The position numbers and the translations under genes were made by a program. The notes under the pieces are model-generated. The model did not search any database, was not told the origin of the DNA, and worked only from the letters and a program-made list of their open reading frames with translations. 64,000 nucleotides of DNA from Mauremys mutica (lineage: Eukaryota; Chordata; Testudines; Geoemydidae): NCBI RefSeq assembly GCF_020497125.1, contig NC_059084.1, positions 10,071,501 through 10,135,500 of the forward strand. The letters are read 5' to 3'. Positions 1 to 12,400 of this stretch are shown here, in pieces. How positions within the stretch are numbered: position 1 is the stretch's first letter; each line of letters begins with the position of its first letter.

Positions 1-3000
1 CAGTTTCTCTTTTGATCTGCTTGTGCGTGGAAGCCACAGACAGATTTCAGAACAGCTTTTCATATACCAGATGAATCTCAGAGGAGTGGGGGTGGGAAAG
101 AATCAGTTTCTTTTTTTAGTGTGTGCATTTCATTTTATTGGTGTTTGATTTCAGCATCGTGTGTCCAAATTATAAATACTCCTATTGAAGGTCTCAACAC
201 TTCATCATATGCAAATGAAAAGGTCTGCATGTACAATATAGGAAATTCCTTTGTTTTTCTAGGTTTGGATTGAACAGGTGTGTCTCATTAGCTTTGTTAC
301 TGAATGTCATCATTTTAATGCTTCATCCTTACAACACAATGCAAAATGCATTCATGCAAATACTGGACAACTGCTGCATTACGCTACATACATTTAAAGG
401 TTTTTCTAGAAATAAGAAGACTGATGCTGGAAATCAGGCAACCACTTCCCTGATCAGTGCTCCTGATCGAGAAGCTTGCTGCCCAATGCTACACTGACAC
501 AACACTGAACTGAAAAGCCCGGCAACACTTATATCTGAAAGAACTTGATTTCCCAAATATCAGTAAATCAGTGTTCCTTGTTCCCCTGAGGTAGTCTGCA
601 CTGTAACTTTTGCTGTCTGGCCAATAACAGTGAAGCCAAACACATGCAACAAACAGTTCCACAATGAATATAACACCTTAGATATTTGCAGTTTTGGAGA
701 AAAACACTCTTTGAATAAAAAACCTTTCTTTACTTGTGCAGCACAAGCTCAGAAGAACAATTTTGAATTATTAGTGGGGGGATGGGCAGAATAACCTAAT
801 AGGTCTCTTCTATCTCCTATGAGCGTTACTGGTAAGGAAAATATCAGAACAAGTTACCATCAAGTCAATATTCCAAATTGCTTATGGATGCTTTAAAAAA
901 AAATCACTAAAAGCCAGCTCCACACCCCAGGTATAGTACATTGTCTGACAATTTATACTGAACATGTAAACAAAAGTATAGACACCAAGGATAAAATATG
1001 TAATATAAAATCTTGAATATTTCTACAATGTCCACCTCCGTTAAAACTGCTGATTAACCGAGGCTAGCATATTTACAAAAGAATCTATGGTATCTTTAAA
1101 AGAAATGGCACCAATAACATGGAGTAAACATTTAGTGACCTTCCTTTCATTTCTTCTATTCCTTGTTACTCACCCCTGAGGGCTGCCTCTTGCTCAGAGC
1201 ACATTGAATGCAGCAGCTTGATCCAAGGAGGAAAATGATTAGTTTCCTTTCAGCCTTTCTTATTGTTATCACTTGAAATTTCTTCACCTCTTCTTTTCAA
1301 GTCACATAAAAATATAAAGGCAGACCCCTTCAGGGTCTAGATGGATTCTGTTTACATTATGTATAAAGAATGAATGCATTTCCTATTTTAACCAGGAAAA
1401 TCACGTCCTTGCTGACAGCTGCCTGGATATTATCCTGTGTGTGATTGTAAAATCCTATGCAACGTTCAAAATCAAGCTTGCTTTTCTAAATGGAGGACCT
1501 GATGAAAAGCTGCAAGTCAACTTGTCTTCATCCTGCAAGTTTCTCTTTCCTGTAGAAGAAGCTGAAAGTCACTGTTTATTCCACAAAGCTTTTTAACTGG
1601 AGACGCTGAAGAAGAAAAGGAGGGTATTGAAAGGCCCAGAACCATCTTAGTGCTGAAACCATACTCCCTACATATATTATAGCTCACTACGGTGCCTCTG
1701 TCAACCCCATAGTAGCTGTTACTCAGCTCCCACATTAAACCCGTGATTCCCTTCTCCCTAGGCAATTTTGTTTTATAGCACTGTCAGCAAACTGCTGCAG
1801 CCACTGTTTGAAAGGATTCCAACCTAAATTACAGTAGTGAAAGCCTGCTCAAGGCGTCGTGCTTGCTTTTTTTCCCCTAGAATACTTAAATTTGATCATA
1901 CTCCCCATGCGATCTTCACAAGCTCCCTGCAATGTAGGCAAACAAAGCTTTGCTTTCCTCTTCCAATTTTAAATGCCTTCGTTAGGGGGACTCGGCATTA
2001 AAATGTTTTGGAAAAGCAGATGCTCCAGCATTAGAGCAAAGAAGCAGAAAAAAAGGAAGACGCCCTCTGAACAGCTGCACAGCTCTGTACTTCAAGCAAG
2101 CAATATACCAGAACAGTTTTGTACATTGTTTTGTCACTGGGAATGTATTATTACCGTCTAAATTTAAAATCACTGCTTCTTTCCTGCACTAGGGCAAATG
2201 CAGACCTGAAACCACAACCACAACCGCTGACCTGCTCTGTTCTTTCTACTGCTCCAACACAGAAAATAAGTACGAATGGGTAAAACCACAACCTTCTGGT
2301 TCGATGGTGTATGTGCTTGCAAGGTGTTGATACAGAATCAGCCAGAGAGAGAGATACAGGAATTCTTGTGCACTTTATGGGATTAATCAATATTCATGTT
2401 TCTCTGCTGACATCTAATTCTGCCAGCTGCTCCAGCTCCCTACAGACTGTCCACAAAAGACCTTGTTCTATTAATGAGCACCTTTCTCTTGAGTGTGTTA
2501 GTGGAGAGGAAATATTGGATACTTGCTCCATGTATTCAAGATGACTTTTTTTTTTCACTTTAAAACCCCCTATATACAAGGTGGGACACTTGGAAGAGCA
2601 TAAATTATGGTGGGGAAAATGGGTTAAAAATATCTTGGGTAAATTTTGTTAACCCCCAGATCAACAAACACTATCAATATATGCTGAAAAAGCACAAGCA
2701 AGACATTTTCATAACTCCTCCTTGCCACGTTTGGACTGATTTCCTTTACAGTCTAAATAATCTTTGAGCTAGATTCTTTTCAACTAAAAGATAAAATTTC
2801 CATGGAAAACTTTGAAAACAATTTTTTTTTTTAGTTTTTTAGTTTTTGTAGAAATTTGTCTTCGGTGGGGGTTGGGGGGAGCAGGCACACTTTCTGACCA
2901 GCTCTACGCAGTATCCTCCACTACTGGCATCTGTCAAAGTGAGAGAGGAAAGTGTCTGTTTTCTATACCACAATCTGTACGTTTCTTTGATTTTTTTTTT

Positions 3001-3195
3001 TTTTTTTTACAAAGGAAGAATCCTAAATATTTTTTAGCATCAAGTTCAATAGACTGTGAACATATTTCACCAATTATATGTAATAATCAAAATGTAGTAC
3101 TTCAAACAGTTCTGGAAAAGATCTGCAATTTACAGCAACAAGAAATTGCAAGACAGCTCAAGCAGATTAGCACACTGGGCCTATTAATCTAAATG
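1..3195. other. AT-rich DNA without a recognised gene
   Basis: The six frames give only short ORFs (up to 126 codons) with no recognisable domain and no exon-like splice context. The 126-codon frame at 2812-3192 runs through poly-T tracts and reads as Phe runs. A run of 18 T lies at 2991-3008. I see no repeat I can name. It is probably intergenic or intronic. Confidence 0.6.
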
Positions 3196-3204
3196 CATTT
3201 CCAA

Positions 3205-3272
3205 AGTCTAAGGATAAAATTTGCTAAGTGTCTAAGTTACTTAGGTGCTCTTGAAAATTTTATCCCAGGCCT
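3205..3272. repeat. Short fold-back repeat
   Basis: An inverted pair, roughly 3211-3222 (AGGATAAAATTT) against 3254-3266 (AAAATTTTATCCC), encloses TAAGTGTCTAAG/TTACTTAGGTGC. It resembles the short palindromic MITE-like repeats common in turtle and crocodilian DNA. It could also be a chance hairpin. Confidence 0.35.
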
Positions 3273-3450
3273 AAAATAAACCCCTGTCATTATGCTCACT
3301 GTGAGATAGGTGTTCGTAGGCCCTTGTCTAGCTGAACATGTAAATTTTTCTAAGGTTCTTCCCAGTTCTTGGTGCCTTTTCTAAAGCTTCCTCCTTTTGT
3401 TGTCCATAGTAACTTAGTGACAATGAAAACTGTCCCATTGGTCAGTGACT

Positions 3451-4251
3451 GTGTACAGCAGGGGCAGGCAAACTTTTTGGCCTTTTTGGCTGCATCAGGT
3501 TTTGTAAATTGTATGGAGGGCCGGTTGGGGGAGGGGGTCGTGGCCCAGCCCCCACCTCCTATCTGCCCCGCCCTGAGACTCCTGCCCCATCCAACCCTCC
3601 CCGTTCCCTGGCGGCCACCCCCAAAACCCCCGTCCCATCCGCACACCCTCTCTCCCTGTCCCCTGACCGTCCCTGGACCCCCACTGCCCCATCCAACCCC
3701 TCCTCTCATTCCTGACAGTCCCCCCAGGACTGCTGCTCCCATTCAACTACCCCTTCTTCCTGTCCCCTGACTGCTCCCGGAACCCCTACCCCTGACAGCC
3801 CCCCATCCAACCCCCCTCCTTCCTGACTGCCCCCGGGACCCCTGCCCCCATTCAACCCTCTGTTCCCCCTGACTGCCCCAACCCCTATCCGAACCCCTGC
3901 TCCCTGACCACCACCCCGAACCCCCCTGCCCTCTATTCAACCCCCCTGCTCCATGCTCCCTTACTGGAGCGCCGGTGGCACTACAGCCGCACCGCCTGGC
4001 TGGAGCCGGGCCACACAGCACAGAGCACCAGGTCAGGCCTAGCTCTGCAGCTGCGTTGCCCCAGGAACTCGCAGCCCTGCCATCCAGAGCATTGCGCTGG
4101 CAGCGGAGTGAGCGAGTTGAGGCGGCGGGGGGGACAGCAGGGGAGGGGCCGGGGGCTAGCCTCCTGGCCCAGGAGCTTGGGGGCTGGGCAGGGCGGTTCC
4201 GCAGGCCGGATGTGGCCCACGGGCCATAGTTTGCCCACCTCTGATGTACAG
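3451..4251 (+). mobile_element. Non-autonomous hAT-type DNA transposon with 8-bp TSD
   Basis: The element proper is 3459-4243. Its left end is CAGGGGCAGGCAAAC and its right end reads GTTTGCCCACCTCTG, so the terminal inverted repeats are good. The flanking octamers are GTGTACAG (3451-3458) and ATGTACAG (4244-4251), matching 7 of 8. An 8-bp duplication with CAGGGG-type ends is the hAT signature. The interior has no transposase: it is C-rich and built from degenerate units around CCCCTG, CCATCCAACCCC and CTGACTGCCCC. It shares this interior and its GC-rich right third with the element at 44241-44825. ORFs of up to 173 codons here are by-products of C-rich DNA. Confidence 0.85.
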
Positions 4252-4309
4252 GCCGATTGACCACTTTGATACTGACAAATCACCCATTCTGGTAAAACTG
4301 CAAGGATCA

Positions 4310-4916
4310 CATGTGTCGGGGACTCGAACCCCAACAGCGAAGTTCGTTGTCTGACCGCAGAGAGACAGGCAACACCAGCAAGGTCCGATCAAAAGTTCTT
4401 TATTGACAAGTGCACGTGTCAGTAAAAGAACAGCTCGTATCCGAAGAGAACCAGCCAGCTCTTTACAGCTTAGTATTAGCTTATATAGACAGTTTTATTA
4501 CGTCATAGATCATTCACTAGAACAATCCACCCCCTTTGTCTAACAACTAGAAATTAGACACCTTTTAATATATACGCATGCCTAGTCTCTACAATATTGA
4601 ATTGTTAATATCTCAACAAGCGCCAAAGGTTAGGAATGCGAGGGAGTTAAAACACACCGAACACTAAACCAAGGAGTAAGTCAGAACTGTGAGATGCTTG
4701 TATGTCTTATCAGATCCTCAGACAGTTTGTTTCTCAGTATAACACAGCTGGTCCCAGCCCCTTCACTGATCTCACTGTTTTCCCAGGGCTTTGTGAGACA
4801 ATGCTGTTTCTCAGTATTTTCCACTCTGAGATTACCCAGAAACCTCTAGATGCTTGACTTCAGTCAGATTGGCACAACTGGTTTTGTGCTACATCTTTAT
4901 TCAGGCCTAACACATG
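4310..4916 (-). mobile_element. Solo LTR of an endogenous retrovirus-like element
   Basis: The LTR is 4314-4912 (599 bp). It begins TGTCGGGG and ends CCTAACA on the plus strand, and is flanked on both sides by CATG (4310-4313, 4913-4916), a 4-bp duplication as many retroviral integrases make. The minus strand carries TATATAA (4491-4497 complement), then AATAAA (4399-4404 complement), then about 85 bp to the LTR end. That is the expected order of promoter, poly(A) signal and U5, so the LTR points to the minus strand. No gag, pol or env remnant adjoins it, so it is a recombined solo LTR. The U5 end contains a T-arm-like hairpin (see findings). Confidence 0.75.
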
Positions 4917-5788
4917 GATGATGCAAATATTGGTTAACTACTTTTTGGGGGTGTGCAAGGAACATGCACGTATAACAAGCCGCAGCCAAATAGCTGCAGA
5001 CACCTCAGATCAATGGCCATCGCAGATTCTATCCATTTCAGAACCATAAACCCCAACTACTTGAACAAATCCATTAATAAACAGCCTGCCTCTTACTCCC
5101 TGGGAGTGCCACTAAAGAGCAGCGTGGTACAAAACCCTTTGATGTCAGCTGGAGTTTCCATGGACTTCAATCGGCTTTGGACCATGCGTTAAGAAGTGAC
5201 TGTTACACAAAGGTGATGCCCAGTAGAGGACGCTTGTATTTTTCAGGTATGATCTTTGCATCTTTACACACCTAATCCCCTCCCCACCCACCCCCCGCTC
5301 CCAAATAGGTGTAGCTTACACTGAAACATGGGAGTTTCATTTTTAGTATGGTCATAGGTTTTTTGTTTTTGTTAATACAACTTTAATATTCTTCCACAGA
5401 AGAAATAAAGTTCTTTGAGGAATAAATGCAATGACAGATTTTTTTTTCCCCAGGCAATTTCAAAGAAGCTGTGTGCTTTTGAATACGAGCCTTCTCCCTT
5501 ATTTCACAGCTTGTTCATGTGAAGAGATAATCTTGTTGTTCAGGTTATCAATTGCCACTTCTTTCAGGCCATTGATCTAACTTGCTACTCAGGAAATACT
5601 CTCTGTTCTACTCTCCCAAGCACATACTGCTGAGTTTAGGGCTTCCTGCTTTGTTATGGATCTCAGGGAAAGAAGGCTGGAGAGCCATTTTACAAGGTTC
5701 CTCTCCTTGTAGAGCTGGCTGACAAATGGACAATTCCTGAATGGAGGGAGGCTGCAACTGGCCTGGTGGTTGAGCCTCAGGTCATAAT
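4917..5788. other. No gene recognised
   Basis: Unique-looking AT-rich sequence. A 79-codon ORF at 4953-5192 has no recognisable family features. A short C-rich tract lies near 5280-5300. I see nothing else I can support. Confidence 0.5.
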
Positions 5789-5960
5789 GGGGGGAGGGTT
5801 AGTTCAGTGGTTTGAGCATTGGCCTGCTAAACCCAGGGTTGTGAGTTCAATCTTTGAGGGGGCCATTTAGGGGTCTGGGGATTGGTCCTGCTTTGAGCAG
5901 GGGGTTGGACTAGATGACCTCTTGAGGTCCCTTCCAACCCTGATATTCCATGATTCTATA
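5789..5960 (+). mobile_element. tRNA-derived SINE with CR1-type 3' tail
   Basis: The head resembles a tRNA. An A-box-like TAGTTCAGTGG lies at 5800-5810 and a B-box-like GAGTTCAATCT at 5843-5853, which is an internal RNA polymerase III promoter arrangement. The 3' half (about 5888-5960, from TGCTTTGAGCAGGGGGTTGG to TTCCATGATTCTAT) is the same tail that ends CR1 LINEs, seen again at 22366-22440. This head and tail match the tortoise pol III/SINE of cryptodiran turtles as I remember it. Such a SINE would be mobilised in trans by CR1 reverse transcriptase recognising the shared tail. It is not a functional tRNA gene. Confidence 0.85.
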
Positions 5961-6281
5961 ATAGTGGGTGATTCACTAAGGCAGGGGATAGTGGAAAGAC
6001 AGGTAGAAGAGAGAGTGCTGCTACTCCCAGGATGTGCAAGTGAAAAGCATGTGTTCTGGTAAAATATATTTAAGATATTGGCCATCTTCCAAAATATTTT
6101 TAAATAGTCTTATTAAAATGTGGTTATATATCTCTATTTGTCCCTCCTTCTGTGTGTAATATGCATATAGCTTTCTCTCTCATACTGATCTGTCTTGAGA
6201 AATCACATGGAATGTGAAGGCCCAGTTTTCAAATGTAGTTGCCTGAAGTTTAAGCACCCCTATCTGTGTTTGGGGAACGAA

Positions 6282-6386
6282 GACCCCGACACAGCAAAGT
6301 GCTTAAGCATATGCTTATTTTTAATCATGTCAGTAGTCTCATTAAAATCAATAGGACTCCTCCATGTGCTTTGCTGATCTGGGGCC
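6282..6386. repeat. Fold-back repeat with AAAGTGCTTAAGC arms
   Basis: The left arm 6282-6308 (GACCCCGACACAGCAAAGTG, continuing to CTTAAGCA) is roughly the inverse of the right arm 6363-6386 (CATGTGCTTTGCTGATCTGG, ending GGCC). The centre keeps the degenerate palindrome around GTCTCATTAAAATCAATAGGAC. I recognise this as a very common sauropsid palindromic repeat, probably MITE-like. No target duplication was established. Confidence 0.6.
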
Positions 6387-8599
6387 TAAATCCATATTTT
6401 TTGAGCACCTGCTGCTGGTGATGAGGAAAACCCCAAAATGATTTGGACTAGTTTAGTGTCAGGTTTTCCATGATAGCAAATTTAAATAAAATCAAAATTT
6501 CCACCATTAACAGAAACCAAGCTTTTTAGTTTTGGCTTTTGCAGGAGATTTAGAACTGTCCACTGTATGCGTTTCCATCTTTACAGTACCTCTGGCAATT
6601 TACATTAAATGGGATAAATCATCGCTAAAGCAAGTTCATTCCCTAAAAGATCTTAATAAGCTGAAATCCCCTGATATGTTATGGCTTTTCTTTCTTACAA
6701 AGGAACTTTTCAGTACTGGGGAGTAAAGTTTTTGCTTAGATGTTCTGTGCAAATATATTTTGAGTGAGTTTACTAAAGTGCCAGGAAACAAATATCCTTC
6801 ATGTAAACTTTTCACTTGGGGATGGCCACCTAATCTGCTAAAGGATTTCTGGGGTGGACACCTGAGGCAAATCTTTTGGCAGACGGGATGTTTCTTTGGA
6901 TTGTATCTAAGGTGTAAACAGTCAGAGCTGTTGCTGGTGCAAATGTCTGAACCTCCATTGAAGTCAAACCGTGTTCCTCACAACTACACCAAAGAACACT
7001 TATCAGGCAATCGAAAAAAGGCTCTTAAATAGAAAGGAAGGTCAAGTTGTGAAAGTTAACTACTCTAGTTCATTTGCAGTCACATGCCACATTCTAGAGA
7101 TACGGAATCAGCCTCAGTCTCAGATCTTACACTCTTTTGCACAAACTTGTTGTGAGTATGCACCCAGTTTAGATGCTCAGAGGCCTGATTTGCAGGGGTG
7201 TGTTGGGTTTTTGGGGTGGTTTTTTTTTGAGGAGTTTCCCAACTGCCTGATTTGGCATCTGCCAGTACAGATTGTTTAGAAGCAAAACGGTGCATGTGCC
7301 ATCAGATGTGTGTGTACAATGTTTGAGTACCATCTTTTTACAATAAAATACACCTTTAGAATGCCTAAAATAGAAAGCAGTACTTTTAAAAAAAATATTA
7401 AGGCTCAGGAAAATTTGGCATTTGAGAAATCCCTCAAAAATGACAAAGAAATACCTATAACTTATTCAGCATTTCTTAACTACTTTACTTTTAAATGGTT
7501 TTTTGATTTAATTATGACTTTTTTCTTCTATTGGTTCAATGAATGCCTGCATAAAGAGGCATATTAATGAAGACTGGAACAATTACTCCTTTAGCCCATA
7601 AAATTGGTAGTTATCTATGAGATTACTCTTAGACTGCAGAATAAAAAAAAGCTTTGTTCTCCGATTGTCACCGACTTGAAGAGACATTTCTGTTTTCCAG
7701 AAGCTTTTTCATTTGGGTGCACTTTTAGTGCTTGAACTGTTATGTTAGCTACTTCAGTAATGAACACTTGTTCATTCCAAATTAGAAAAAAATTATATAG
7801 TAGTTAGCAGAAAAGGGGATCAGATGTAGCTCTGATATTTCACCAGTGTATTCCTGAAAACATCTTAAAGGACTGTACACAAATCACATGGCCCCGCCCC
7901 TTGATCCCTTCTTATCTAGCTAGAATTTGTGGGTGGTTGTTTTTTTTAATAAAACCCCCTATCGCCTCACTTTTTCAATAATGCTTGTTTCTTCTTGGCT
8001 CTTTTATCTTCTGGTATGTCTTACAAATTTGCTATACTTGTAGGCAATTGCAGTGGATCACTAACGTAGTCATTAGGCAACTTAATCACGAAGACTCTTC
8101 TCCAGGCTTAACAATCACCATAAGAAGGAGAAAATGAAAAATGTCAAAAGATTGGGGTTTTGAGACATGCAAATAGTGTAAGAAAATTGCACGAGTTTCT
8201 ATAGTGGGCACTGCACACAGTATTTACTCACAAAAAAAGTCACGCCAAATATAACCTTCTGCATTCTAGCCTGTCCCTTGCTATTGCCTGTCTTACGTTC
8301 AAGTTCATGGGCAAATGATCATTGGAAAATCTGAATCATGATTTGTGTGTTGTTATACAGTGTGAAAGTTCTTGATGGACTCTGACTTAGGCCATGCCAA
8401 CATCTGGCCAGATGTGGCTGTGCAGGAACATGAGGAAAAAGTAGACCACTATGCAGCCTCCTCTTATCTCCAGTGGAGGTGTGGGGCATGTGACACTGGC
8501 AGACCAGGTCATGCCAGAGTGTATTCAGGCCAAATCACTTGTGTATTAGTATAGATTGACGTGATGGTGGAAGAGTGTCTTTGGTGTTTAGCCTTCATA
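6387..8599. other. No gene recognised
   Basis: ORFs of 60-102 codons overlap at 6532-7567 in several frames. None shows a conserved domain or splice-site pattern. The base composition is ordinary AT-rich, and no repeat is identified with confidence. Confidence 0.5.
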
Positions 8600-9470
8600 A
8601 AACTAATGGGCCGTAACTTGCATCATTTTCCCTTATCTGTATCCTGTTATAATGTAGCAGCAAACACTCACATTGTGTTTACCCCCATAACTAAGTAACC
8701 CATCAAAGAAACCTTGTGAAATGCTAATGAAGGACTTAAGGGCTTTAATAGAAAGTGCTAATTTCAAAGCAAGTGGCTATTGTGTGTGATGACCAAAGGT
8801 CAAAGACTCAAAGTGCATTCCTCACCGGCAGTGGAATGAAATGCCCACATGGGCAGAGACACTGTCAGCTTGGTTTCTGTCAGAAGAAGCTATAAATATG
8901 GATTCAGGGAAACTTCCTTCATCTCTGGACTGTTTAGACTCTTACAGGGAACTGTACCAGATGCAAAGCAGAGATCCCCAGAGACAATCTGGGTACCCTG
9001 AAAAGACTTTTGGGAAGCTGGCAGTTTATTACATCACTGCCACCATTTGGAATTACAAATTCTGATTCATCTGTACATATACTTTAACATCTCAATAACT
9101 CTCATTTCTTTTTCTTAGCTAATAAATCTTTAGTTTTCTCTAGAATTGGCTATCAGCGTAGTCTTGGTATAATATCTAAAATACCAATTGATCTGGGGTG
9201 AATGAGTGACCTCTTGGGACTGAGAGCAACCTGATGTGGTGTGATTGGTCTTTGCTTTGTTTAAGTGACCCTTTATTACAAAGTTGTTTGGGTAGCAAAA
9301 TAGACTCTCCAGTCTAAGGGGCTGTCTGTGATTCCATAGTAAGACCAGTATAGTGATCCAGGGGTTGGTGAAATCTAATTATAGAACATACCACCAGCTT
9401 TGGGTATCTGTCCTGTTTTCTGACAGTCTGCCCTGAGATAGGCACTCACAGTTGTGAGCCACTCCAGACA
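8600..9470 (+). mobile_element. Probable LTR-like interspersed repeat, boundaries unsure
   Basis: The block contains a TATA-like CTATAAATATGG (8890-8901), then an AATAAA (9121-9126) about 230 bp downstream, as in a plus-strand LTR. The segment ending GGCACTCACAGTTGTGAGCC (9440-9459) is one I recall as repetitive in turtles. I cannot fix TG/CA ends or a target duplication, so the class is tentative. Confidence 0.4.
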
Positions 9471-12400
9471 GCCAGGAGAAAAGGAAGGGTTGTTTGCCTG
9501 GTGCATCCCATGCAAGCTATGCTCCAACCACGCTCACCAGCATAGCTGAGCCAGGCTGGAAGGTGTTGTAAACAGCCCATAGTCAGGGGCCGGTAATATA
9601 TTACTCCAAGAGCAAGAGTAGAGAAGCAGGTGGGCACGCTCCTTCATTAAGCTGCCACAACTATGCAACATCCCTTCCATAGGGCTGGAACCAAAGGCTC
9701 AGTGAAGCCCATGCAGATGCTGTTCATAGCAAAGTGGGCCAAAACCCCCACATTAGCTTTCATGTGTATCGTCCAACATGGCAGTCAAAAATTGTTTATA
9801 GTGTTAGCAAGCTTCATAATTCCAAACCCTGCATTCTGCACTCATGCAAAACTCCCATTAAACTAATTAAACCCAATAGCGGATGTGAGAACCTTTTCAT
9901 ATTACCTTTGGAGGCAAGGGGACAGAGGATGGTGCTTAAATGTCACTCCAAGCCCTCAAAACTCCACAGTATGCTCAGATTCTAAGGCACAACATTCTTC
10001 CTCTGTCTGTCTTTGACATTTCTAAAGTACCTATTTAAATAATAGCGTATTATCCATTCCATTCACTGGCTTGTTCTTCATAATGCAACCACTCTTTCAT
10101 GCCATATTTCCATTATGGTGCACTGTTAAGTGGAGTCGCACCTAACTCTTATCTGGTGTAAGTGAGAGACAATAAGGCCCAGTAATCTTGTCTGCAAACA
10201 ATGTCACAGATTTGATTTTCTATCAGTCACTTCTATAATCCAAAATGAATACAATGGGCAAGAAGTAAGGTATTAGCAATAGCTACATGCTGTGAATGCT
10301 ACAGTTCACAGATTGCCCCAGAATTTAGAAGGGATCTGGGTTTGGGGGGTGAGAGGAAATATGTGATCATATAATCAGACTGTCATAATGCATACATACA
10401 AAGGGGCAAATTAAGGTTGAACAGGCAGCCTTAATTGTGTCATTTCTTCACTTTTGAGAACTTGACTTTGCAACCTTAATGTTTTTCTAACACAGGTGTT
10501 TTTGGAGGAGGGGGCTGTAATTAATAGAAGGGTCAGATTCTGCCAGCCTTGCTTACGTTGAGTTGTATCTTGCTCTGCATATAGTTCCACTGATTTAGTG
10601 GGATTACTGAATAAGGCACTACTTAATATGAGAAAGGGTGGAACAAAACTAGCCCTAAATTAACTATATGCAAGTAATTCTTATGTTCTGTAATAAGGCA
10701 AAGGCTTTATATTACTATCATCGACTTCAACAAAAGCAGCAGCAAGCCTTTAGTTATTTTGAGAGAATAAAGAGAAGTTATGAGGGTTGGAAAATAACCA
10801 AACTACTGTATAAGACATAATTCCATCTCTTTATCTGTTACTCCAATCATTGCATTCTCATTCAAAATCAGAATCTCAATTCCCTTACTAGGAACCTTTG
10901 CATCTCTTTATGTAACCCATACAAATAAAATATATATCCTCATCCATCAATTATTCATCTATATTTTGACAGATGTCCCAGATGTATGCTTTTGACCTTC
11001 AAGCAGAAACATTCAAGCACACAAAGAAATCCCACTTGACCTAAGTTTGAAAAGGTTGAAAGTCCATGTATTATCAAATATTCATTTAAGGCTGGTAGAA
11101 TAACTTGTGTAAACCAAGAAATAGCAAAACCAGATCCATTTTGTCTGAATGCCAGGAATAATCTGAACACATACAGAACAGTAATGATTTTCAGTGCCTG
11201 GTGACCAACAATATGCTGTAACCAGCTTCTTGGGGTGGATTTGTATCATTGTACCTGAAAGGTTAGGGTTTAACTGTTATAATGCTGTATTTCTCCTCTA
11301 TCCTTCAAAATCGTGCAAGAAGCTCCTTATTTCTAATAGCCTCTACTACAGCTGGTACAATTTATAGCACCCTGGAGGCTTCCTTTGTTACCTGTCCAGC
11401 ACAGGGCTTTATACAACTGCCTTTGACTTCAGCAGGAGGAGGATTTTTTTGTATGTACATATGTAAAAATTGGCCCTCATTTGTGTGCAAAATGCACATG
11501 TGCATTTACTGATTTTTCACATGGAACTGTAGTGATATAGCAAGAAAACAACCAGTTAGAAATCAGTTGGTGCTTGAATTCATATGCATGCAGTTGTGAA
11601 ATCTGGGCCACAATGTAGATCACTGTACAATTGAGCATAGGAAATTATTATTTTGTTTCATGGGATGTAGTCTGTGAAACATATTGCAATTGCGATGAGA
11701 ATTAAAAGCTGTGAGAATTATTGCAATTATGTGTGATAGACTGATTCTAAAATAAGTGTACAGATACATCCAAGCCAGGTTGACAGAAATTGTCCAGTTT
11801 TCCCCACTATCATGCTTTTTATAATTTGTTGCATAGTGATGCTTCTTGGAGCCCTCACACAAAAATCCCAGCGAGATTTTGCAGTGTGGAATTGGACGTA
11901 TTTGGTAATAAGATTGAAATGTATCAACATAATATGACAACTAACATAGGTGTCTCCTTCAGTTCATACTGAGAGGGCCTGACAGTGTTTTATGCTACCC
12001 TTTAATAAATGAACGGACCTATATTCAGCACCAAGGCCAGCTCAGAATCATACGGTCTTTAAAAGACTCTAACTTGATTAACAAGGCAATGCTTTTCATA
12101 ATTTGGAAGTGGGTAACTATTGGTGGAACAAAACAATTGTATTGTGGGAGACTTTACAGATATTAGATTATAGCCTAAATTGTGTACGCACATCAAACTC
12201 CCCTTTCAAAGGGAATACAATACTTCAATGCAATGCAATACAAGATGTACATTCTTTGAGCTACATTCAGCTGTAATGACAATAGCAGCGCCTCACTACA
12301 CAACAGGAGTGTGTGCCTAGTAAAGGTAATACTTGGCAGGAGAAAGGGTGGCAGAATTGGACCCTAAATGACTATTTGAATTATTCCTTGGAATATGAAT

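Noticed and set aside
3743..4264. 173-codon minus ORF
   Set aside because: Lies within the C-rich interior and right end of a hAT-type element, with no transposase motifs.
5789..5862. Possible tRNA gene
   Set aside because: A- and B-box-like sequences are present but degenerate, and the unit continues into a CR1 tail, so it is a SINE head.
8372..8554. 60-codon ORF as an exon
   Set aside because: No conserved features and no consensus splice sites at its edges.
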